A DNA stretch of 55,694 bases from Actinokineospora spheciospongiae (GTDB taxonomy: Bacteria; Actinomycetota; Actinomycetes; Mycobacteriales; Pseudonocardiaceae): positions 1 through 55,694 of the forward strand of contig NZ_AYXG01000197.1 in NCBI RefSeq assembly GCF_000564855.1. The letters are read 5' to 3'. How positions within the stretch are numbered: position 1 is the stretch's first letter; each line of letters starts with the position of its first letter. Position numbers and translations under genes: made by a program. The notes under the pieces are model-generated. The model worked only from the letters and a program-made list of their open reading frames with translations, had not been told where the DNA came from and ran no database searches. Positions 49,242 to 55,694 of this stretch are shown here, one piece after another.

Positions 49242-50444
49242 GTGTCGCCGACTCTCATCGTCGCCATCGTCGTGGTGGTGTTCGTGCTCACAATCATGAT
49301 CAAGTCGGTGCTGGTGATCCCGCAGGCCCAGTCGGCGGTGATCGAGCGCCTGGGCCGCTTCCGCAACGTCGGCGAGCCGGGCCTGAACTTCCTCGTGCCC
49401 TTCTTCGACCGGGTCCGCGCCCGCATCGACCTGCGCGAGCAGGTCGTCTCCTTCCCGCCGCAACCGGTGATCACCCAGGACAACCTCACCGTCTCCATCG
49501 ACACGGTGGTCTACTTCCAGGTCACCGACTCCCGGGCGGCGGTCTACGAGATCTCCAACTACATCATCGCCGTGGAGCAGTTGACCACCACCACCCTGCG
49601 CAACGTCGTCGGCGGGATGAGCCTGGAGGAGACCCTGACCTCCCGCGACCAGATCAACCAGGAACTGCGCGGCGTCCTCGACTCCGAGACCGGCCGCTGG
49701 GGCATCCGGGTGGCCAGGGTGGAACTCAAGGCGATCGACCCGCCACCGTCGATCCAGGACTCCATGGAGAAGCAGATGCGCGCCGACCGGGAGAAGCGCG
49801 CGATCATCCTCACCGCCGAGGGCCAGCGGGAAGCGGCGATCAAGACCGCCGAAGGGCAGAAGCAGTCGCAGATCCTCGCCGCCGAGGGCGCCAAGCAGGC
49901 CACCATCATGGCCGCCGAAGCCGACCGCCAGTCACGCATCCTCAAGGCCCAGGGTGAGCGCGCCGCCCGCTACCTGCAGGCCCAGGGCCAGTCCAAGGCC
50001 ATCGAGAAGGTCGTCGCCGCGATCAAGGCCTCCCGCCCCACCCCGGAGGTGCTGGCCTACCAGTACCTGCAGACCCTGCCCACGATGGCCCAGGGGGACG
50101 CGAACAAGGTGTGGATGATCCCCACCGACTTCTCCAAGGCCCTGGAGGGCTTCGCCCGCCAGCTCGGCGCCAAGGGCGAGGACGGCGTGTTCCGCTACGA
50201 GCCGCCCACCGACACCCCCACCGGGCCCTCGGCCACCGAGGACGAGGAGGAGGTCGCGGGCTGGTTCGACACCTCCACCGACCCGCGCATCGCCGAAGCG
50301 GTCCGCGAGGCCGAGGCGGTGGCCCGCAAGGAGGTCGACAGCCCGCTGGCGACCCCGGGCATGCCCGCGCTGGGCTCGCGCCCGCAACCGGCAGCGCTGA
50401 CCGAGCACTCGGCGGGCAACCCGCCCGCCGCACCGCAGGACTGA
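49242..50444 (+). CDS. SPFH-domain stomatin-like protein
   Basis: The 400-residue membrane-anchored SPFH protein of the QmcA/stomatin group has one N-terminal helix (TLIVAIVVVVFVLTIMIKSVLVI). The SPFH domain follows (VPQAQSAVIERLGRF-type start, here IPQAQSAVIERLGRFRNVGEPGLNFLVPFFDRV), then QDNLTVSIDTVVYFQVTD and RWGIRVARVELKAIDPP. A long coiled coil runs KQMRADREKRAIILTAEGQREAAIKTAEG, and a Pro/Glu-rich tail ends the protein. AGGAGG favours GTG 49242 over GTG 49239. With nfeD it forms a two-gene unit organising membrane domains or controlling a membrane protease. A strong terminator follows. Confidence 0.93.
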   Translation: MSPTLIVAIVVVVFVLTIMIKSVLVIPQAQSAVIERLGRFRNVGEPGLNFLVPFFDRVRARIDLREQVVSFPPQPVITQDNLTVSIDTVVYFQVTDSRAAVYEISNYIIAVEQLTTTTLRNVVGGMSLEETLTSRDQINQELRGVLDSETGRWGIRVARVELKAIDPPPSIQDSMEKQMRADREKRAIILTAEGQREAAIKTAEGQKQSQILAAEGAKQATIMAAEADRQSRILKAQGERAARYLQAQGQSKAIEKVVAAIKASRPTPEVLAYQYLQTLPTMAQGDANKVWMIPTDFSKALEGFARQLGAKGEDGVFRYEPPTDTPTGPSATEDEEEVAGWFDTSTDPRIAEAVREAEAVARKEVDSPLATPGMPALGSRPQPAALTEHSAGNPPAAPQD

Positions 50445-50452
50445 CCGACCAC

Positions 50453-50482
50453 GAAGGCCCCCGGGGGATACCGGGGGCCTTC
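50453..50482. terminator. Strong bidirectional terminator
   Basis: GAAGGCCCCCGG (50453-50464) pairs perfectly with CCGGGGGCCTTC (50471-50482), loop GGGATA, between the SPFH gene and the convergent AlkZ-like gene. Confidence 0.8.
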
Positions 50483-50494
50483 GCCGTGCCCAGG

Positions 50495-51589
50495 TCAGGT
50501 GTGCTCGACGCGGACCTCGGCGACACCACGCGCACCCGCCACCACCTCAGCCTCGACCGCCACCGCCCGCCGCACCGACCCCGGCAGCGGCGCGAACCCG
50601 GCCACGGTGATCGCCAGCTTCCTCCCCGACGCCTTGGCCCGCCACGTCCCCACGATCGCCCCACCGGCGAGCACGGTCCCGGGGTTGCCGATCACCTTCC
50701 ACACCCGCGCCCGCTCCGCCGGGTCGGGCACCAGAGTCTCCCGGTCCCGGGCCTGCACCAGCGGGTCCAGCGGCGGCAGCAACCGCACCACATCCGCGTC
50801 CGGGGCGCCCCGCAACGCCTCCACGTCGGCCTCCGGCAACCACATCCGGGTGCCCTCCACGTCCACCGGCACCAGGTGCGCCGGCCAGGCGGGGCGGGCA
50901 GCGGCCTGGGTGGTGCCCAGGAACGCCGCCGCGGCGGCGAGGGTGCTGGGCCCGTGCACCCGCAGGTAGGCGTCCAGGAGGGTGCCCGAGGCCGCGGTGG
51001 GCACGTCGTGGCGGTGGGGCAGTGGCCGCAACCGGGTGGGGCGGGCCGCCCCCAGGACCTCCACCCCGGCGAACACCCCCACCAACTGGAACAGGCTGCC
51101 CCACACGTGGGTGGCGGCACAGGTGGCGCACGCGTAGGAGTACTGCGCGGGCAACGCCGCGGTCATCTCCGCGCTGACCTGCCCACGCGGCTTCTCCTCC
51201 GCCACCACCTCCCGCATCACCCGCGACGCGCGGTCGATGGCCTCCAACCCGCCGACCCCCGCCTTGCGCAGCGCGGACCCGAACCCACCGAGACGGGCCA
51301 GGGCATCGGCGTCCGACCGCGGCCACAGCGCCTCGGCGGTCGCCGCGACGTCCTCGCGGCGCAGCACGTGCGGGGCCCCGCGCAGCGTCCACACCGCCAC
51401 CGGATCGGGCACGGCCAAACCCCGCGCGGCCAACGCCACCGCGGGCCCACCGGACCCGCCGTCCTGCACACCCAGGTCGACCACGGCGTCGACACCGTCG
51501 CGGTGCAGGCCGTGGCGGGCGACGCGGTGGGCGAGCACCCGGGCCCGGCTGACCGACACGACTGCTCCGCTGACCGCCATGGCGACCAT
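50495..51589 (-). CDS. AlkZ-like winged-helix DNA-binding protein (HTH_42 family)
   Basis: The 364-residue protein of the winged-helix family that includes the DNA glycosylase AlkZ shows tandem winged-helix segments: VLRREDVAATAEALWPRSDADALARLGGFG, then LPAQYSYACATCAATHVWGSLFQLVGVFAGVEV, TLLDAYLRVHGPSTLAAAAAFLGTT and PLLDPLVQARDRETLVPD-like late blocks (here LPPLDPLVQARDRETLVPDPAERARVW). The N-terminal LGVQDGGSGGPAVALAARG is where AlkZ-type enzymes carry a Q-x-Q or Q-x-D active-site motif; here the second residue reads glycine, so crosslink-repair activity is doubtful. ATG at 51589, or 51580. Convergent with the SPFH gene. Confidence 0.83.
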   Translation of the reverse strand: MVAMAVSGAVVSVSRARVLAHRVARHGLHRDGVDAVVDLGVQDGGSGGPAVALAARGLAVPDPVAVWTLRGAPHVLRREDVAATAEALWPRSDADALARLGGFGSALRKAGVGGLEAIDRASRVMREVVAEEKPRGQVSAEMTAALPAQYSYACATCAATHVWGSLFQLVGVFAGVEVLGAARPTRLRPLPHRHDVPTAASGTLLDAYLRVHGPSTLAAAAAFLGTTQAAARPAWPAHLVPVDVEGTRMWLPEADVEALRGAPDADVVRLLPPLDPLVQARDRETLVPDPAERARVWKVIGNPGTVLAGGAIVGTWRAKASGRKLAITVAGFAPLPGSVRRAVAVEAEVVAGARGVAEVRVEHT

Positions 51590-51734
51590 GCTGCCAGGTG
51601 CCCGACCGACACCCGGGGATGGCGCTGCCCACCCGCCCCTGGCGCGGGGGACAGGCCGGGGGCGGGGGAGTGGCACCCGATGCCAGGAACCCCACCACCG
51701 GCGAACACCACCTCCCGCACGGCCCGGGCGCGGC

Positions 51735-52634
51735 TCAGTCGATGCGGGACACCACCAGCGCCGTCGCAGGCGCGGGGTCGGCACCGCAGCTCACCGGCCG
51801 GACACCCAGGTCCCGCTCGGTCACCGTGACCCGCCACCCGCGCCCGTCGACGTGCCACACCACCACCCGCCGGTCACCGTCCTCATCGCGCTCGCACGAC
51901 CGCACGTGCAACACCTCCGGGTCCACGGTGTGCGTCAGCACCCGCACCGCCAACTCCGCCACCTGCCCCGCCGCCACCCACGTCGACCGACCCCGACACC
52001 CCCGCAGCACCACCTCACCCCCGACCAGCAACTCCCGCCCACGCCCGACGTCGAGACCGCCGTAGGCGTACCCGGTGGGCAACAACAACCCCGTGGGGGC
52101 GAACCGGTGCCCCCCGAGGTGGGTGGCCTCCCACACCGCGTCCCCGAACTCCGCGGCCAACTCCCCGGCCACCGGCCTGCCCCGGACCGCGCAACACACG
52201 TCGCGGCGCCCGTTGGTGCACACCAGCAGCACCGGCCCCACCACCGGCTCCCCGAACCCACCGTGCGCCCCCGCACCCAACGCGGCCAAATCCAGGTTCA
52301 GCAGGTCCCGCGGGTCCAACAACGACCCCGCCCGCAACCACCCCGCCCCCGGCACGGTGTGCGCCAGCAACACCCGACGCGGCACCACGCGGTGCCGGTC
52401 GGGGTGCGCCCCCGGGCGGCGCACCAACACCACCCGCACCCCCGTCCCCGCCGACCGCGCCACCAACCGCGCCCCCACCCCACCATCGAGGTGACTGCCC
52501 ACCAAAGCCTCACGCCCCCACGGGCCCGGCTGCTCCAAGCACAACCACGTCGTCGCGATCGCCGCCGTCCCGGCCAACGGCTCATCCAAGGCGCGCGACA
52601 CCGCAGAGCACGCGGACGGGGGAGTGATCACCAT
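51735..52634 (-). CDS. Sucrase/ferredoxin-like protein
   Basis: The 299-residue protein matches the sucrase/ferredoxin-like (Suc_Fer-like) family: ACSAVSRALDEPLAGTAA at the N-terminus, LVCTNGRRDVCCAVRGRPVAGEL in the middle (thioredoxin-like ferredoxin cysteines) and ATHLGGHRFAPTGLLLPTGYAYGGL. The conserved cysteines and histidine could hold a [2Fe-2S] cluster. A C-terminal domain of about 100 residues follows and may bind a partner (ERDLGVRPVSCGADPAPATALVV). ATG at 52634. Redox role likely; the historical 'sucrase' label has no biochemical support. Confidence 0.88.
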   Translation of the reverse strand: MVITPPSACSAVSRALDEPLAGTAAIATTWLCLEQPGPWGREALVGSHLDGGVGARLVARSAGTGVRVVLVRRPGAHPDRHRVVPRRVLLAHTVPGAGWLRAGSLLDPRDLLNLDLAALGAGAHGGFGEPVVGPVLLVCTNGRRDVCCAVRGRPVAGELAAEFGDAVWEATHLGGHRFAPTGLLLPTGYAYGGLDVGRGRELLVGGEVVLRGCRGRSTWVAAGQVAELAVRVLTHTVDPEVLHVRSCERDEDGDRRVVVWHVDGRGWRVTVTERDLGVRPVSCGADPAPATALVVSRID

Positions 52635-52676
52635 GGCGGCACAACCCTCTCACGGCCGGTACCGCCGATCGAGTGG

Positions 52677-52698
52677 CCACCGATCACCCTCCGATCAC
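52677..52698. promoter_or_regulatory. Tandem 11-bp repeat upstream of the sucrase/ferredoxin-like gene
   Basis: CCACCGATCAC (52677-52687) is followed directly by CCTCCGATCAC (52688-52698), one mismatch apart, about 45 bases upstream of the minus-strand start. Could be a tandem regulator binding site. Confidence 0.4.
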
Positions 52699-52776
52699 AT
52701 TACGGCGACCGAGCGCAACCTTTCCACACCACCGATGCCCCCCGATGACACCGCGCCCCCACGCCCAAGCAGATGA

Positions 52777-53742
52777 TCACCCCGCCCCCGGCCCCGCCGC
52801 CCGCGCCAACCGACCCGCCATCGCCGCCGCAGCCACCGCCAACTCCGGCGGCTCCACCACCTCGAACTCACACCCCAACATCGACACCCACATCGCCAAC
52901 CCCTCCCACGACGGCGCCCCCGCCGTCAACCGGCACGACCCCTCGTCCACCGCCTCCAACTGCCCCGCCGTCGCCGAAATCCGCTCCGCCGCCTCCGCCA
53001 CCGGCATCCGCAACAACACCACCGCCCGCCGCCCGTACGCCCCCACCGTCAACCCCCGCGCCGCATACGCCGCCAAATCCTCCGCCGGAGGCTCACGCGG
53101 GGTGAACCGCGGCCCCGTCGGCACCCGCGGCACCATCCGATCCACCCGGAACGTCCGCCAATCCACCCGCACCACGTCGAACCCGATCAAGTACCACCGC
53201 CGCCCCGTGTGCACCAACCGCAACGGCTCCACCTCCCGCACCGACGACTCCCCACCGTGATCGCGGTAGTCGAACCGCAACCGCTCCTGCGCCCGGCACG
53301 CCGTCGCGATCGCCGTCAACACCCCCGCATCCACCGTCGGCCCCACCCCCACCAACGGCACCGTGCTCGCCCCCAACGCCCGCACCCGCTCCCGCAACCG
53401 CGACGGCAACACCTGCTCCAACTTCGCCAACGCCCGCACACACGTCTCCTCGATCCCCACCACCGCCCCCGTCGACGCCGTGCGCAACCCGATGGCCACC
53501 GCCACCGCCTCCTCGTCGTCGAGCAGCAACGGCGGCAACGCCGCCCCCGCCCCCAACCGGTACCCCCCAGCCGTCCCCGTCACCGCGTGCACCGGATACC
53601 CCAACGACCGCAACTTCTCCACATCCCGGCGCACCGTCCGATCCGTCACCCCCAACCGCTCCGCCAAATCCGCCCCCGACCAATCCCGCCGCACCTGCAA
53701 CAGCGACAGCAACCGCAACAACCGCGCCGAGGTCTCCACCAT
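52777..53742 (-). CDS. WYL-domain transcriptional regulator
   Basis: The 321-residue regulator has an N-terminal HTH of the HTH_11 type (ETSARLLRLLSLLQVRRDWSGADLAERLGVTDRTVRRDVEKLRSLGYPVHAV) and a WYL domain with RRWYLIGFDVVRVDWRTFRVDRM, followed by the C-terminal extension (WVSMLGCEFEVVEPPELAVAAAAMAGRL). WYL domains sense nucleic-acid or nucleotide ligands. ATG at 53742. A 17-bp palindrome lies 23 to 39 bases upstream (53765-53781) and is a likely autoregulatory site. Confidence 0.92.
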   Translation of the reverse strand: MVETSARLLRLLSLLQVRRDWSGADLAERLGVTDRTVRRDVEKLRSLGYPVHAVTGTAGGYRLGAGAALPPLLLDDEEAVAVAIGLRTASTGAVVGIEETCVRALAKLEQVLPSRLRERVRALGASTVPLVGVGPTVDAGVLTAIATACRAQERLRFDYRDHGGESSVREVEPLRLVHTGRRWYLIGFDVVRVDWRTFRVDRMVPRVPTGPRFTPREPPAEDLAAYAARGLTVGAYGRRAVVLLRMPVAEAAERISATAGQLEAVDEGSCRLTAGAPSWEGLAMWVSMLGCEFEVVEPPELAVAAAAMAGRLARAAGPGAG

Positions 53743-53764
53743 GACCCCAGTCTGACACCCACCC

Positions 53765-53781
53765 CGGACAACACCTGTCCG
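53765..53781. promoter_or_regulatory. Palindrome upstream of the WYL gene
   Basis: CGGACA (53765-53770) and TGTCCG (53776-53781), 5-base centre. Suitable operator for the WYL regulator. Confidence 0.5.
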
Positions 53782-53804
53782 CAACCACCCTCGAACCCGA
53801 GCAC

Positions 53805-53839
53805 GCGGGCCCCCGACAACACCACCACCGAGGGCCCGC
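53805..53839 (-). terminator. Weak stem-loop after the O-methyltransferase gene
   Basis: GCGGGCCC (53805-53812) pairs with GGGCCCGC (53832-53839) across a 19-base loop, in the gap between the O-methyltransferase stop (53857) and the WYL gene. The loop is large, so it is tentative. Confidence 0.35.
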
Positions 53840-53856
53840 CCACCCGCGAAAACCAC

Positions 53857-54516
53857 TCAGCCGGTCACCAGGACATAGGCGAACCCGTCATACCCCTTCG
53901 ACCCCACCGTCTGCACCGCCGTCGCCTCCACCCTCGACTCCGCCGCGATCAACCGGTTCAACTCCCGCGTCCCCACCACCCCCGGGTCCACCGACCCCCC
54001 ATCCGCCACCGCACCACCACGCACCACGTTGTCCACCACGATCACACTGCCCGGCGCCGTCAACCGCAACGCCCACCGGAAGTACTCCGGATTCGACGGC
54101 TTGTCCGCATCGATGAACACGAAGTCGAACGGCTCCCCACCCACCAACCCCGGCAACGACTCCAAAGCAGGACCCACCACCACCTCCACCACCCCGGCCA
54201 ACCCCGCCGCCGCCAAGTTCTCCCGCGCCACCACCGCGTGCGCCTCATCCAACTCCAACGACACCAACCGACCACCCGGCGGCAACGCCCGCCCCAACCA
54301 GATCGCGCTGTACCCACCCAACGTCCCCACCTCCAAGATCCGCCGCGCCCCCCGCGTCCTGGCCAACAGGTTCAACAACCGCCCCTGGTTCGGCGCCACA
54401 TCGATCGCAGGCAACCCCGCCGCCCGCGCCCGCGCCAACGCCCCCGACAACACCTCGTCCTCCGGCAACAACGCCGACACCAGGTAACCGTCAACCGCCG
54501 ACCACCGCTCCTGCAC
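53857..54516 (-). CDS. SAM-dependent O-methyltransferase (caffeoyl-CoA OMT-like)
   Basis: The 219-residue enzyme of the small catechol/caffeoyl-CoA OMT group has PAIDVAPNQGRLLNLLARTRGARRILEVGTLGGYSAIWLGRAL (SAM loop E-V-G-T-L-G-G-Y-S), VSLELDEAHAVVARENL, FDFVFIDADKPSNPEYF (metal/acidic core D-A-D-K) and VIVVDNVVRGG, then KGYDGFAYVL at the end. These place it in the divalent-metal-dependent class. GTG at 54516 follows GAGGGG; the earlier GTG 54543 adds nine residues. Co-orientated with the WYL gene. Acceptor unknown. Confidence 0.92.
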   Translation of the reverse strand: MQERWSAVDGYLVSALLPEDEVLSGALARARAAGLPAIDVAPNQGRLLNLLARTRGARRILEVGTLGGYSAIWLGRALPPGGRLVSLELDEAHAVVARENLAAAGLAGVVEVVVGPALESLPGLVGGEPFDFVFIDADKPSNPEYFRWALRLTAPGSVIVVDNVVRGGAVADGGSVDPGVVGTRELNRLIAAESRVEATAVQTVGSKGYDGFAYVLVTG

Positions 54517-54588
54517 AACACACCCCTCACCTGTGGACACCACGTCACCACCAAGCTAGCCCCCGCCACAGCCCCTACCATCGTGATC

Positions 54589-55089
54589 ATGTCGACTCCG
54601 GAGCGAGCCTGGCCCACCACGGACGCCCACGACGAGCTGACCCTGCTCTGGGAGCTCCTGCGCTTCCAGCGCCACACAGCCCTGGGCAAGGCCACCGGCA
54701 CCACCCTCGCCGAAGCCATCGAAACCCCCCTCGCCACCTCACCGCTGATGAGCATCCTCGGCGTCATCAAGCACCTCACCGCCGTCGAACGCCACTGGCT
54801 CACCCGCGTCGCGGGCGGCGCCGACCTGCCCTCCCTCTGGACCGAAGACCCCGACTCCGACTGGCGCATCACCCCCACCGACACCCCCACCACCGTCCTG
54901 AACGCCTACCGCGCCGAATGGGCCCTCGCCGAAACCGCCATGGCCCCCCTCCACCCCGACGACCAAGCCCTCGGCGACCCCACCCGCACCACCCGCTGGA
55001 CCCTCAACCACGTCATCCAGGAAACCGCCCGCCACGTCGGCCACCTCGACATCCTCCGCGAACTCGCCGACGGCAGCACAGGGGAGTAG
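54589..55089 (+). CDS. DinB-like (DUF664) protein
   Basis: The 166-residue four-helix protein of the DinB/YfiT superfamily has DELTLLWELLRFQRHTALGKATG, LGVIKHLTAVERHWLTRVAGG with the first metal-ligand H, and TLNHVIQETARHVGHLDILRELADG with H-x3-H at the end. This gives the three-histidine site of DUF664. Family members are often thiol- or ligand-dependent transferases (mycothiol-dependent in actinomycetes), but the function here is unknown. ATG at 54589. Confidence 0.9.
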   Translation: MSTPERAWPTTDAHDELTLLWELLRFQRHTALGKATGTTLAEAIETPLATSPLMSILGVIKHLTAVERHWLTRVAGGADLPSLWTEDPDSDWRITPTDTPTTVLNAYRAEWALAETAMAPLHPDDQALGDPTRTTRWTLNHVIQETARHVGHLDILRELADGSTGE

Positions 55090-55199
55090 CCACCACACCG
55101 GCAACGCCCGCCCCCGCCCACAGCACTGCGCGAACCCCCTCCCGCCGACACCGCAGAACCACACCAACCCCGCAGAACCACCACCCCACACACCGGACA
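55090..55199. other. 110-bp gap, nearly G-free on the plus strand
   Basis: The plus strand is almost purely C, A and some G, with CCGCAGAACCAC repeated twice about 20 bases apart. No promoter or stem is convincing. Confidence 0.4.
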
Positions 55200-55694
55200 T
55201 CACCCCGCCAACCACGCCCCGATCCCACCCACCAACCGCTCCTTCACCACCGCAGGCGCGAACGACGACTCCACCCCCGCCCGAGCCAACCCCGCCAACT
55301 CCCCATCCGAAAACCCCAACTCCGACCGCACCAACGCGAACTCACCCGACAACGACACCCCCGTCATCGCAGGCACATCGGTGTTCAACGACACCACCAA
55401 CCCCGCCTCCAACAACCGGGGGAGCGGATGCACCCCCACCGACCCCACCAACCCCAACTCCACGTTCGACGCCGGACACACCTCCAACCCCACCCCCCGA
55501 TCCCGCACCTCCGCCACCAACTCCACGTCCTCCAACACGCTCAACCCGTGCCCCACCCGATCCGCACACCCCACCCGCACCGCCTCCGCCACACTCCACG
55601 CCCCACACTGCTCACCCGCGTGGTGCACCATCCGCAACCCCAACTCCCGCGCCCGCCCCAACACCCCCGCGAACGGCGCCAACGGATACCGCTC
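55200..55694 (-). CDS. Adenosine deaminase family protein, C-terminal part (cut by window edge)
   Basis: This runs off the right edge; about 165 C-terminal residues are present and the start lies outside. The visible part has MVHHAGEQCG (H-A-G-E, catalytic glutamate), RVGHGLSVLED (V-G-H-G), GLEVCPASNVELGLV (C-P-x-S-N) and VVSLNTDVPAMTGVSLSGEFA. It is the adenosine/AMP deaminase-type (beta/alpha)8 metal enzyme. In bona fide adenosine deaminase the L-N-T-D-D-P loop carries two aspartates; here it reads N-T-D-V-P. One is lost, which may change nucleoside specificity. Cytoplasmic, zinc-dependent; purine salvage is likely. Confidence 0.85.
   Translation of the reverse strand, partial: ERYPLAPFAGVLGRARELGLRMVHHAGEQCGAWSVAEAVRVGCADRVGHGLSVLEDVELVAEVRDRGVGLEVCPASNVELGLVGSVGVHPLPRLLEAGLVVSLNTDVPAMTGVSLSGEFALVRSELGFSDGELAGLARAGVESSFAPAVVKERLVGGIGAWLAG

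Noticed and set aside
1-55694. CRISPR arrays, tRNA or rRNA genes, IS elements and prophage
   Set aside because: None seen on either strand: no regular spaced repeats, no cloverleaf ends, no transposase or phage structural proteins.

Overview
The window is very G+C-rich, with short gaps, frequent GTG starts and many ATGA/GTGA stop-start overlaps. This is typical of an actinomycete. A MptB-type mannosyltransferase, DUF3090, an SCO1664-family protein, DUF3097 and WYL/TetR/DeoR regulators point to Actinomycetota. A filamentous Pseudonocardiales-type genome (Actinokineospora/Saccharothrix-like) is my best guess, but it is inferred. I see no tRNA, rRNA, CRISPR array, insertion sequence or prophage gene.

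Layout. 1-9.8 kb: a peptide-modification island. It has a small precursor ending in F-Q-N-S-L (4760-5017), a divergent radical SAM/SPASM enzyme of the FxsB type (3463-4569), a GTGA-coupled HExxH protein of the proposed 2-oxoglutarate peptide beta-hydroxylase family (2291-3466), a GNAT enzyme, and on the other side a giant FxsT-like ParA/TIR/NB-ARC/TPR protein (5126-8872) plus an overlapping gene of unknown function. A membrane protein and a subtilase-like pseudoenzyme precede it. 9.8-12.7 kb: cation antiporter, HAD protein, secreted RCC1-like protein. 12.7-16.7 kb: a tightly coupled three-gene operon of a membrane-anchored extracytoplasmic protein and two P-loop NTPases, with no recognised function.

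16.9-26.2 kb is a peptide-use region: proline iminopeptidase, GNAT, M20 and M55 (DppA-like) peptidases, and a divergent oligopeptide ABC transporter whose binding protein is anchored by a C-terminal membrane helix rather than a lipid. 26.3-29.7 kb: MptB, a quinone-oxidoreductase-like MDR enzyme and a divergent TetR regulator with a perfect palindrome between them. 29.9-32.7 kb: LD-carboxypeptidase and S9 peptidase. 32.8-35.1 kb: the actinobacterial DUF3090-SCO1664 pair plus a metallo-beta-lactamase-fold protein. 35.2-38.4 kb: a polytopic NACHT protein.

38.6-41.1 kb: small secreted protein, DUF6886-like protein, SDR and divergent TetR. 41.2-44.9 kb: a three-gene metabolic cassette of an iron/2OG dioxygenase, an SAM methyltransferase and a choline/carnitine acyltransferase. 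Together they suggest an undescribed route to an O-acylated, N-methylated hydroxy amino acid, an acylcarnitine-like product. 45-47.2 kb: DeoR regulator and MFS transporter. 47.2-55.7 kb: flavodoxin-like protein, DUF3097, NfeD-SPFH pair, AlkZ-like winged-helix protein, sucrase/ferredoxin-like protein, WYL regulator, O-methyltransferase, DinB-like protein, and the C-terminal part of an adenosine deaminase cut by the window edge.

The best candidates for undescribed biology are the FxN-type precursor with its paired cyclophane-forming and hydroxylating enzymes, the carnitine-like cassette, the TM/NTPase/NTPase operon and the membrane NACHT protein. All functional statements come from reading translated sequence and motifs; no database search was run.
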